Shown here one piece after another: positions 50,792 to 62,099 of a stretch of 64,000 nt of DNA. Origin of the DNA: Alectoria sarmentosa (taxonomy: Eukaryota; Ascomycota; Lecanoromycetes; Lecanorales; Parmeliaceae); contig WOGZ01000114.1 in NCBI GenBank assembly GCA_009733775.1, forward strand, positions 1 to 64,000, in the 5' to 3' direction. The notes under the pieces were generated by a model, which saw only the letters and a list, made by a program, of their open reading frames with translations, had not been told where the DNA came from and made no database searches. Each line of letters starts with the position of its first letter. Positions within the stretch are counted from its first letter, which is position 1. A program made the translations under genes and the position numbers.

Positions 50792-50796
50792 AAATT

Positions 50797-51376
50797 AATA
50801 AATGATTTAAAAATCAAAATTTCGAATTTTTGATATTTTTTATTTATTTTTGAAAATGTTTATAAATGCGATCAAAATGAAAATCTTTAAATAATTTTAT
50901 TAAAATTTCTTTTAAAAATATTTTCTCGATTTATACGATTATTATCAAAAATAAATTAATAATATTTGATTTTTTTTATGAAAAATTTAAATAAATCATT
51001 AACGTTATTATAAATTTATTTGATTTTATGAATTATTTTCATTTTTGATTAAAAAATAAATAAATATAAAATTTATTCGTTGAATTTAATAAATTAATAA
51101 TTTTTTATTTTATTTTATAAAATTGATTTTAAAATTATATAATTTATAATAATAATAAAATTTTTATCATCGAATAATTATAAAAATTTGATTAAGACTT
51201 TTATCAAAATATTTATTTTTAATTTCATAATTTAATATCAAATTTGAACATTATTAAGATTTCGAAAAAAAAAATGAAATATTTAATTTTATTCGCTTTT
51301 TTTGATAAAAAATATTTTTTTTTTTTTTTTTTTATTTTCATTAATATACAAAATAAAAAAACGATTAAAATTCGAA
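50797..51376. other. Very AT-rich spacer
   Basis: Host tract between 1R and 1C with no recognised gene, containing a run of 19 T at about 51315-51333. Few CpG remain, unlike the elements. Confidence 0.55.
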
Positions 51377-51381
51377 AAAAC

Positions 51382-51515
51382 TATTGAAATTTCGGGTCAC
51401 GTGACGCCAAGCCTTGACGTCACGTGCATTATTAATACGCTTATACATAAATCACTCTTTTTTTCGTAGCACTCTTAAAATAATATAATTAAATGTTTTA
51501 TTTCATATTTTGATA
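51382..51515 (+). repeat. 5' LTR of element 1C
   Basis: 134 bp, TATTGAAATTTCGGG to TTTTGATA; both terminal dinucleotides are mutated (TG to TA, CA to TA). The palindrome reads CACGTGACGCCAAGCCTTGACGTCACGTG in two short parts at 51399-51427, with a C in place of one T. Confidence 0.9.
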
Positions 51516-51527
51516 GATTATGAACCT
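51516..51527 (+). other. Primer-binding site of element 1C
   Basis: GATTATGAACCT, three transitions from GGTTATGAGCCC (initiator tRNA-Met anticodon arm complement). Confidence 0.7.
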
Positions 51528-52137
51528 AAGTTTACATCGACACTGTTACAATATAACTTATCTATTACTCATTATGATTAAAATTATTTTCAAACATTTT
51601 TATGCTCATCGCAATGAAAATATTAATTATAAAAATTATTACATTTATGCAACGTAACCTTTTTAATGTGAATAATGCTTATTATAAAATAATTATTTGA
51701 ATCGAAATGATTACGATTCGTTTATTATGAAAATAAAAGATAAAGCGAAAAAAAAAATAACGTTGAAAAATTAATGACATTAATAACGTTTTTTTTAAAT
51801 GTTAATAACGCTTTTTAAGAGTCAATATCGCTTTTTCGAGCGTTGAAACATTATTAATATTCGCGTCGCTTTTATTAATAATTCGCATCGTTTTCGTTTT
51901 TATTCGAGATAAAACAAAACGATCAAAGCGATTCGAAATATATCATAATTAATCGTGATATATCAATATTGCTTTGCGATTATAATCATATAATTATTAA
52001 GTTTTTAAAATATATCAACTTCTTTACGTGAAACACGTTAAAATAATAAATGATATATTTTCGTTTTGCAAATCGCTTTATTCAAAACTCGATGATAATA
52101 ATTATATTTGATAATTTAATTATGAAATATTCGCAAT

Positions 52138-54290
52138 GAAGATTAAAGAGTTAAAGACAAAAACAAAAATTAACAATTAATTAAAAAAAAATCACTCTTT
52201 ATTTCGCGTATTTAATATATCAAAATCAAAACGTAAAAGAAAAAAACCCTTTATTTCGAGAATTAAAGGGGAAAAAACTTTTATTATAAAGCGATTTAAT
52301 GATAATAATGTTATATTCGAGCGTTTTAAACGAACGAAATGAAATTATTAATTTCGCTTTCGATCTCGAAACTTTATTATTCTTTTTTCAAAACCTTTTA
52401 ATCATTAAAATAATTAATATGATTCGAATAACGTATTTTTTATGAATTCGTTATGATTTATAAAATCAAATGATTTTTTTTTAAAACAACATTTTTATGT
52501 CTTTATATTTTCTTCAAAATTTATTAAATTTATCATTTTTTTAAATATCGTCGAATATTTTTTCGATTGCGAGACAAAGACTCTTCGTAAACGAAAATTT
52601 AAATTATATCAAATTAATTTCAAAGCTTAACGGGATTTTCTTTATATTTTTAAAATTTTATAAATTTTTAAACATTTTTTAAATAACGATAACGATAACG
52701 ATAATAATAACGATTTTGTTTCAAACTTTTACGCTAATTTCATTCTTATTTCGAGATAATCAACTTTCGAATCATTATTAAAATTTATCATTAATAAAGA
52801 GTTTTTCGACTTTAAAGCGCGTTTTATTTCTTCGACATTATTTATTTTAATCATTTTTAAAAGTCTTATTATGTAAATTTCATTATTTTTAAACCTTATT
52901 TTATTATAAATCATTTTTTTGAATATAAATTTAAGTGAAAGTTCAAGTTTAAACTTTAAAAGCTCTTAAATTTTAAAATTCAAATTAATTCTTTAACATT
53001 ATATTCGAACATCTCAAAATTAAATTTTCGATTTCTTTAAATTAATTTGAAAAGATTGAAATGCTCATAAAAATTATTAATTATATTAAATAAAAACGTT
53101 AAATGTAAAATTTTCTGAATCTAATTGAATTATAACATTAAATCAAAATTAATACGATTATGTTTATCGAAAACTTTATTATTAAAATAAAAGACGTTAT
53201 GAATAATCGCTCAATCGTCGAAATAAAGCTTATTATTATTAAAACAAACGTCTCAATTTAAATCGAAACGTATAACAAAATTTACATAATAATGAAAACC
53301 CGTTATGAAAATAATTTTCGAGATAAAATCAAATATCATATTAACGTCTCTGATGTTTGAAAAAAGCTCGAAAATTATAAATTTCGAAATTTTGATATTT
53401 TCAACTTTATTATTTTTAAATTAAAATCTCTCATTTTGATTATTTACGAAAACAAATTATAAAAATATATCAATATTTTTATAAGCGTTATTCGAAAATT
53501 CAAAAATTAATTCGATTAAACGATTTTTCTTTTCGATGAAAATTAAAAAATTTATTATTTTTATAAGAGATTAAATTCGCAATATAATGCGTATCGCGAG
53601 AATTATATTCAAATTTATAACATTTATAATAAAGATTATAAAGTTAAATAAACATTGAATTATGCGATAACTCGATTTTTTAATATCGTTATTAATTCAT
53701 TCGATTTCACTTCGAAAGCGTATACGTTTATTATCATTATTAACGACTCTTTTAAACATATTCAATAATTCGTATTTATTTTTATTATCGTTGAAAATGT
53801 CATCAAACATCGCATTTAAATAAATGCGAATTTAAATAATTTTCGCATTTATATTCAAATTTGCAAATATTATATTCATTATAAAAAGAATTAACACGAC
53901 ATTAATAAATGCGATTCACATAATAAACATTTAAATAAAAATGATATAAATAAAGAAGATCGCGAAAATCGCGATAATCATAATAATTATAATAATCATA
54001 ATTGTGAAAATCATAAAAAATGTAATTAAGAAAAAAAAAAATTTGAATTTAAATTCGTTAAAAAGATAAAGAATTAATTTAATAATGTTAACGTAATTAT
54101 AACGATCACATAATTCAAAATCATTCATTATTTTATCGCTCACATTAATCTTATCATTTTTATTATCTTTATCGTTTTCGTCGCTTTTAAATCGACTTTC
54201 AAACTTATTATAAACTTTAACATTTTAAATAAAAAGATTTATGAGATTATTAAATTTAAAGTTATTGATAAAACGTAAGTTATTGCTTTA
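52138..54290 (+). pseudogene. gag of element 1C (decayed)
   Basis: ATG at 52138 starts the Lys/Arg-rich segment equivalent to 5228-5440 of 1A, with stops near its beginning and end. The zinc knuckle near 53892-53933 reads Y-IH-Y-KKN(stop)-H-DINK-C: here His and the last Cys survive while the first two Cys became Tyr. Taken with the other copies it gives the full CX2CX4HX4C pattern. Confidence 0.65.
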
Positions 54291-57200
54291 TTTATTACAA
54301 TAACAATGTTTTTTTTCTGATTTCGCGATTATGTATACACTCAATACATAATTCACATCTTTTCGATCTTTAAAACCTTTAAATCCTTTCAATCTTCACG
54401 TTTTATGAATGATTTTATCGATAATCGTATAATTATCAATTTCGAAAACATCGAGCTTAAATGCAAAATGAATAATGTTAAACGCATTTTAACTTTTCGA
54501 GACGTTTGATTCGTGTTTAATTGCGATTTCAATCTCATTTTTAAAGAGTAATTGAAAAAATAAAGTTTTTTTTTTATTTTTATTTTTAATGACATTATTA
54601 TTAAAAAGCAACGTTTTTTTTTTAAACGTATTCAAAATCGTCTTTATACGCTCGATATTTGAGAAAAAATCTTTTTAACATTAATAATCATTAATGAAGA
54701 AATCTCCGCCTATGATGAATTCTTAATTAAACTTATTTTTGATAATCAAAAATTTTAATCTTTATCGAAGTCTCAAATTGATGAAATAATCCTTCGCATA
54801 TAACACATATATCATAATTATTTAAACGTTCAAAATCTCAAAAAGTTGATCAAAATGTGCGTTGAAATGAATTTCTTCATTTCATTTTTCGACGATGTTT
54901 ACGAATCATGTTTTATAATTAATATGAAAATAAAGTCATATAAACGACACATTGCCTTTGAAAAATGATAAAACGATTTAATTCATAACGATTTTCAAGG
55001 TTTATTCGATGTTTTTTAAAATGATTTTGAGTGAATAATCATTTTTCTTAACAATAAAACCCTTCGATTTAACGTTTATTTATTATTCAATAAATTTAAT
55101 TCAATAATTTTTATCACATTTAAGATGTTTTTTAATGATTTGAAATATAACGATAATAAATATATTCATTTTCGCATTGATTGTGACATTAAATTCGATA
55201 ATTATCAAATGAAAATCTTTTAATTATTTAAGAATATTATTTGAAAAGACATCGTGTTTGATAATTTTCAAATGAATAACAAATTTGAGCGTTTAAGCGT
55301 TATTATTTAATATAAAGTAAACGTTATATTTAAAAAAAACAAATTGTTTCAAAAATATTAAACAAAATTCGTTTAAACGATTAATATTCTTCGCAATATT
55401 TAACTCATTATTGATTATAACGTTATTTTATTTAAAATCAATATCGAATCTTTTTTTGATGTATCTCATTTACGCATTATCGATTAAATCGATTATTATT
55501 AAATTGTTTTTCATAATATTGATTAAAAGAAATATCAAGATCACGTCGTCAAAGAACGTCTTTTAAATTATCAAAATAAAAATTATCATATGCTTTTAAA
55601 TAATGATGAAATAATTATTGTTTTCAATATTAATTAAATTAATAATATTTTTTTTAAACTCATCCCTTTCGAATTGAGCATCGTTATTATCAAAAAATAA
55701 ATTAACATTTATTATAATAAACGTAAGCTCGTTGAGAACATCGAGCATCAAAATCTTTTTTTTTTTTTTTCATTTATAATTTCAAGAGAGAAGCGTCAAA
55801 AGAAATATGCAATTATCGAAAAAAAGATTAATAATCTTTTTAATTTCATCTTAATTTCAAAAAGGATTTCGTCAAAAATTATAATCATTTTAAACGCATT
55901 TGATTTGAAATTTGCAATTAAATAATCATTTGATACGTTTAATAACAATATTGTAATTTCTTCACTCACATCAACGATTAAATTTATCACTCATTTTATA
56001 ATTAATAAAGTTTTCGAATTTATTTTCATTATAAAGCCGTTCGAAATCACGAAATTATATTAAAATCTCATTTTGAACCCTTTCGTTTTATTAATAAAAG
56101 TTATTTTCATTAAATTTTATAAGTCTCGAAGCTTTAAAAAGATCATAACGAATTTTTATTATAAAATGCATTAATAAATGATCATACAAAACGAGATCGA
56201 TTTTCTCATTATTAATAATATTTAAACCTTAATAAATTTATTTTCGAATGCGCGTGTCTTAAAAGATAAATGAATTTATAAAATTAAAAAAAAATTTATT
56301 AATGAGATCATTTGACATAAAACTCGTTAAATGATTTATAATTTCGAATAATAAAAAAAGATAAATTTCAATGAAACTTTCGCTTTAATAATTAAATTTA
56401 TAAATTATAAAGTTATCTTCGTTTTTACGACAATTTTGAATTGAAAATTTAAATAAATGAATGTTAAAATCGTTTTTTTATATAACGATGTCGAGAAGAT
56501 AATTTATGTGATATAATTTATAAAATTTAAAGTCAAAGATAAAGAAAATAAGGTTTGTAAACTTATAAAAACGTTATACGACCTAAAACAATCTTTAAAA
56601 GTCTGATATAATATTCTTACGACGTATTTCAAAAAATTAAATTTCGAATTTATCGTCGTTAATCTTTCGATGTTTATTAATAATATTATCATTATCGTTA
56701 TTTATATAAATGACATTTTATTCATGAATTTCGATAAAGTCGATATTTAAACGATTAAGAATAAGTTTTATAAAAAGTTTGAAATGATCGATTTGAATTT
56801 ATATATTTATTATTTCGATATAATAATCGCAAAAGATCGAATTAATCGTATCTTACGTCTTAAATAAATAATTTATATCGAAAAATTCTTTATCAATCAT
56901 GACATAATTGAATCAATCGCTATTTCAACTTTCATTATTAATAATAAATTTTATATCGTCGAAGATGATTTCATGATTATTAAAGAATCCCGTCACGTTT
57001 ATTAATTTATTATTAACTTTTTAATATACGCGATGTTAAGCACGCGCTCGAATATCGTCTTCGCAATTTTAATGATTTTTCGATATGATTTGAATTTTGA
57101 TATTTCTCATTAAAGCGTAATTAAACGCATTTTTCGATATTTCAATTATACGAAAAATTGATAATTTATGTTTCGAAAAGATCTTAAACCTCTTATAAAT

Positions 57201-57668
57201 TATATTGATATTAATTAAATAAACGATTAAGACATTTGACGTTTCACTTTTAAATACGTCTTTAATATAAATAATGCGATAATCAATTAATTCTTCAAAC
57301 GACAATTTATAATAACGTTTTCAATTTATAAAATCGAATATATTAATTAAATTCAAATTATCAAAAAGACGATTTGATTACGCGAATTTTTCAATTAATT
57401 CAGTTCAAACGTTAAATGTTTTTAAATAATGATGATTTATTACGATAATCAAAATGTTATAACGTTGATAAAAAACCCTCAATTTCATGCTCATATTAAA
57501 CATATTGATATTCAACATCATTATATATAAAAACAAATCATCGCCGAGAATATCACTTTAAAATATGTTTTTATCGATTAATAAATAATCGATGATTTTA
57601 TCAAAGCCCTTTTTAAGGATAAATTCGAAAGATTTCATCAATTAATCGAATTGAAACATCGTTTATAA
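54291..57668 (+). pseudogene. pol of element 1C: protease, integrase, RT, RNase H (decayed)
   Basis: Protease site at 54327-54347 reads D-Y-V-Y-T-Q-Y. Integrase 54790-55260 contains the FDDVYESCF-like zinc segment and the FNNK and IDCDIKFDNY core blocks. The YVDD box reads YIND at 56703-56714. RNase H, about 57060-57668, reads (stops passed) GYVFNINNAIIS, SSKRQ, STYEIEY, a DNQNVI stretch, HAHIKHIDIQHHY and YVFIDK, and ends HRL with the stop at 57666-57668. The - strand frames 55796-55990 and 57069-57305 are antisense shadows. Confidence 0.83.
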
Positions 57669-58762
57669 ATAATCTTTCGCGCCAACTTCAAAGAAGCAAT
57701 CATTATTTAATTTTAAAAAAATAATTATTATTCAATTTCAAGAGAGCAATTATCATTCGTGAAATTAATTCAATGTTATTATTTAATCATTAAAAAAGCG
57801 ATTTTATTAATTCTCACACTTCGAATGATTAATCGAATTTATTCGCAAAACCTTAAATATCAATCTTAACGTCCCTTATAAACAAACTTTAATTTATTAA
57901 AACTCAACTTAAAACTGATTTATCGTTATTACATTTATAATCATAAACTTTATGAACATTTATTCAAAAGGCTTATATTTATGAACGATTCAAATTTGAA
58001 AATTATATCGTTATCAAAAAGATTGTTATCATCAAATTTATTTAATTATTCACGAAAATTCTTCAACAATATGATTTTTAAATGCTTTTAAATGCTTTTA
58101 AACGTTATAACAATTATTATATTTATGTTTTTAAACGTTATTATCATTATTATCATTATCATTATTATCGCAATATATCGATTATAATTTATATATATTT
58201 TATCAATCATTATTGCCAAGCATCAATATTTTGAAACGATTTTCATAAATCTTATAATCGATCGCATGCATGCATATGCAATTCGAAACATTTCGTTCAA
58301 TCGAAAAATTTATTTTCACATATATTCATCGATCATGTGTTGCTCGATTTTTGATATACATTAAATAAATTGAAAATAAATTTGTTAAAAAACGATTTTT
58401 CGTCAAAAAGTGAAATTTTTTTTATGTATCATCATAACGAATATGTTCAAAAAGGACATAATCGTTTTCAGATTTCGATTTTTCGACTTTTCTTCGAATT
58501 TTTATTGTTTTTATCCGATTTCGAACATCGCGAATTTCGAATCTCATGTTTTGAAATTTGAATATCTTAAGAGATATAAAGAATGATAAAGAAATATGAG
58601 ATGTTTTCACTTTTATAACCCGACGTTACGATTCACTTTTATTACCCGACGTTAATTTTTCACGATTATAACCCGACGTTTCGATTCACTTTTATTATTC
58701 GACGTTGATTTTCATTTTTATAATTCGAAATTCAAATCTAAAAAGATGCGAGCGAAGAAAAA

Positions 58763-58896
58763 TGTTGAAATTTCAAATCACGTGACGTCAAGCTTTGACG
58801 TTATGTGCATTATTAATACGCTCATACATAAATCGCTTTTTCTTTCGTAACACTCTTAAAACAATACAATTAAGTGTTTTATTTCATATTTTGACA
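58763..58896 (+). repeat. 3' LTR of element 1C
   Basis: 134 bp, TGTTGAAATTTC to TTTTGACA, ungapped against 51382-51515; all differences seen are C/T or G/A. The purine run GAGCGAAGAAAAA precedes it. Confidence 0.9.
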
Positions 58897-58901
58897 AAAA
58901 C

Positions 58902-59148
58902 AAATATTAAAACATTATATAATTTATTTTTCAACATTTTTTAAATTTTATAACATTTGAATTCAATTTTTAACGTTTTATTTAAAAAATAAGTTTTTTT
59001 AAAAAAGCGAAATCTTGATTTTAATTCAATTAATCATTATAAAATTTAAATTTATTAAAAATCGCTTTTTTTTCACGTTATTTTTTTTGATTTATTTTTA
59101 TTTAAATTTTTTTTAAACTTTTTCGTTTTTAATTAAATTAATAATCGA
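58902..59148. other. Very AT-rich spacer
   Basis: No feature recognised. It lies between 1C and the 5' stub 2T. Confidence 0.5.
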
Positions 59149-59589
59149 TATCGAAATTTAAATCACGTGATAAATCACGTAACGGACATATACGTTTATA
59201 ATTTAATCGCATTTTTTTTATGAAATTTTTGAAATAATTTAATTAAATGTTTTATATTATATTTTTATAAATTATAAATTCAAATTTATTCGACGATTAT
59301 TATAAATATAATTTATTTATTTATTATTATAAATAATTGTTTTTAAACATTTTATATTTATCGCAATAAAATAATTAATTATAAAAAAATTTATTTAATT
59401 AATCAATTTTTTTAAAATGAATAATTTTTATTTATAAAATAATTTTTGAATTTAAATAATTATAATTCGAAATTCGAAAATTGAAAATTTTTTAATTTTC
59501 GATAAATCGAAATTATTTATTTTTAATCGAAATTATATATGATTTACGATTATATAATTGAATTATAATAAAATTTTTATAATATTATT
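59149..59589 (+). mobile_element. Copia element 2T (family 2), 5' stub cut by 2F
   Basis: LTR (59149-59269), primer-site relic AATTATAAATTC and about 300 bp of leader matching 2F and 2N, ending at TTATT (59585-59589), where 2F begins. The rest should lie past the 3' end of 2F, beyond the window. Its LTR has the same doubled CACGTG segment as 2F (AAATCACGTGATAAATCACG), so both belong to one subtype. It is far more mutated than 2F. Confidence 0.8.
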
Positions 59590-59714
59590 TGTCGAAATTT
59601 AGGTCACGTGATAGGTCACGTGACACGGGCGCATGCGCCCATAACATAGGTCGCACTTTCCTCCGCAACATTCTTAAACTAATACAATTAAGTGTTTTAC
59701 ATCACATTTTCATA
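59590..59714 (+). repeat. 5' LTR of element 2F, 125-bp subtype
   Basis: Like the 113-bp family 2 LTR plus a 12-bp tandem duplication (AGGTCACGTGAT then AGGTCACGTGAC), which doubles the CACGTG word. It contains GGGCGCATGCGCCC. Confidence 0.9.
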
Positions 59715-59726
59715 AATTATAAATCT
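59715..59726 (+). other. Primer-binding site of element 2F
   Basis: AATTATAAATCT directly after the LTR; all differences from GGTTATGAGCCC are transitions (initiator tRNA-Met anticodon arm complement). Confidence 0.65.
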
Positions 59727-60099
59727 AAATTTACCCGACGATCGTTATAAACATGACTTATCTATTAATTATTATGACTATAATTATTTTTAAACATTTC
59801 ATATTCATCGCAATGAAACAATCAATTATAAAAATCTTCATTCAATCAATTTTTTTGAAATAAACAATTTTCATTTGCAAAATGATCTTTAAACCTAAGC
59901 GATCATGATTCGAAATTCGAAGATTAAAGTTTCTCAATTCTCGACGAGTCGAAATTATCCGCCTCTAATCGAGATCGCATATAATCGTGCGATCGAATTA
60001 TGATAAGGCTCTTATAACATTATCAATTTCTTTACGTGAAACACATTAAACAAGGGAAAGAATACGCTTTTGTTTTTATAACATTTTATTAAATTAATG

Positions 60100-61830
60100 A
60101 TTTATATTTTTAACGATGTATCGAATTAATGAGATAAACTGAAATAAATTAAATAATTAAATATCAACATCATTATCAATTTGATCATTATTTAAAACAA
60201 TTTAAAGCTAACTTCATTATTATTTAAACGCTTATAAGTTTATTTGAAACCAAAAACAATAAACTTTATATATCAAAATTGACGTTTTGATTTTAAAAAT
60301 CTCTTAAAAAAAAGGTTAAAACTTTATCATCGAATTTTTCATTCATTATCGATAACATTTTATTATCGTGATTATAAAGTTTAATTAATTTCAATCTCAC
60401 GATGATAATCGTCGAAGCGAATATTTTAAATTCGAATTTTTGATTGAACAACATAAAAAGGGTGCGAATCTTTTAAAAAAATTTACACATTTATAATTGC
60501 ATTCAATATAATCTTAATCGAATTTAATCTTTATTATCAAATTCAAAATCAAATCCTTTATATCATTAACATTATTTCATTATAATATTATCGTTTAAAT
60601 TTATCGTCAATTTTCGCATAAACACTTTTTATTACTATTACAAAATCTTGAAACATAATAATAACAATTAATTGATATCGATAAAGATTTAAACGACTTT
60701 AACGAAAATTGATAAAGCATTTATTTCATTTTTTTCACATTATCGTCGTATAATAGCGACTTTGAAATCAATGAGAAATCATTTAACGCCTTAAACGATA
60801 TCGAAATCTTTGATTTACGCGTTAAAAATAAACGATCTCATTCATTAATTCTTTTTAAAACGTTCAAATCGTCCTTTGAATCGTTATCAAACTCGTTTAT
60901 TTCGATATTTTTTCAAAACGATAATTTTTAAATCGATATTTTTGAATCATTTTTAATCGTAATAAAAAAATCTTCGTTTTCGTTATTCTCATTATCATTA
61001 TTAATCTTTTACATTTCTTCATTTATTTTTCTCGATATCGATGATTGAATTTAACGCTCAAAATGTCGTTAAAAATGTCTTTACGAATAATGAAAACAAC
61101 TTTTTTTTAATTTTCATTATTATTTTGAAATTTATTATCGAATACATCAAATAAAGCGAAGATATTAACGATTAATTAATGTTAAATAATTTTCAATTCT
61201 TTATTGATATTATCAAACTTAAAATCTACATGATTATTCGTTAACGTTTTAATTACGTTGATTATCAACTCATTAAAAAACATAATGAGAATCCTCAAAT
61301 TATGTTAAACGTCATTAATGTTTATTATAAATTTATAAATTCTAAACTTTACATCAAGCTTGTGCGTCAATTACATAACATTAACATCAATTTCAAAAAA
61401 GGCGTTCGTTAATATAAAAAGGATTTTCGCAAAATTAACGTCGAAATCGTTAATTTAAATGATTCATTATCATTATTAAAATCTTATCTCATTCAATTTT
61501 TTTTCATAAAACTCGACGAAATTTACGATATCTTTATAATAATTTATATTCAAATTTATATGTTTTATGATCTTAAAACAATTAAATTCGATTTGATTAT
61601 TTATAACGCAATAAACAAAAAACGTCGCATATTCGCAATTAAAGAAGATAACATTATTATGCTCACTCATCGCAATAATAAAAATAAATAATTCATTAAA
61701 AGCGATTTCAACGACTTTGATTTCATTAATCGCGAAATTTATATTTTTTATAAGATCGTTAATCGTAAATTTAAACATTTTTTCATTAAATGTTAAATTA
61801 AGTTTTCGCATTTAAAATTTGAAAAATTTA
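60100..61830 (+). pseudogene. gag of element 2F (decayed)
   Basis: Colinear with gag of 2N. The C-terminal block near 61430-61800 reads like 2R (KINVEIVNLN, KTIKFDL, HRNNKNK) with stops. The opposite strand is open at 61476-61811 but is a shadow. It ends before a run of about 18 A (61840-61857). Confidence 0.6.
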
Positions 61831-62099
61831 TGAATGAATAAAAAAAAAAAAAAAAAACGCAAATTAATGTTATTTATACGAGTATTAATGTTTTAAATGT
61901 TAAACGTAAACGTATTAAAAAAGCGTTATTTAATAACTTCGCTTCAAAAGAGAATAATTATCTTAACGTTAATATAACGTATATTTTAAAAGAAAACGAT
62001 TATCTTTATATTCATATAACATTTTTAAATGAATTGAATAATTAAAATCATTCGAATTTCATTTTAAATGATTTTAATATTTTAAATATAATTAATCAA

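Larger units (their letters stand above)
51382..58896 (+). mobile_element. Copia element 1C (family 1), complete but decayed
   Basis: 7515 bp with two 134-bp LTRs (51382-51515 and 58763-58896) and the target duplication AAAAC (51377-51381 and 58897-58901). Layout as in 1A. It carries the clearest family 1 RNase H text of the window. Confidence 0.93.

Noticed and set aside
51315..51333. Run of 19 T as a possible terminator or LINE poly-A tail
   Set aside because: No element end or target duplication could be tied to it; consistent with chance in very AT-rich DNA.
57069..57305. Open frame recurring at 30266-30502 in element 1R
   Set aside because: Antisense to RNase H in both elements; conservation follows from the sense domain.
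61476..61811. Open - strand frame recurring at 24058-24276 (+) in element 2R, looking like a conserved protein
   Set aside because: It is antisense to gag in both copies. The sense frame gives clear gag text once transition-derived stops are read through; the antisense stays open because the mutations create few stops on that strand.
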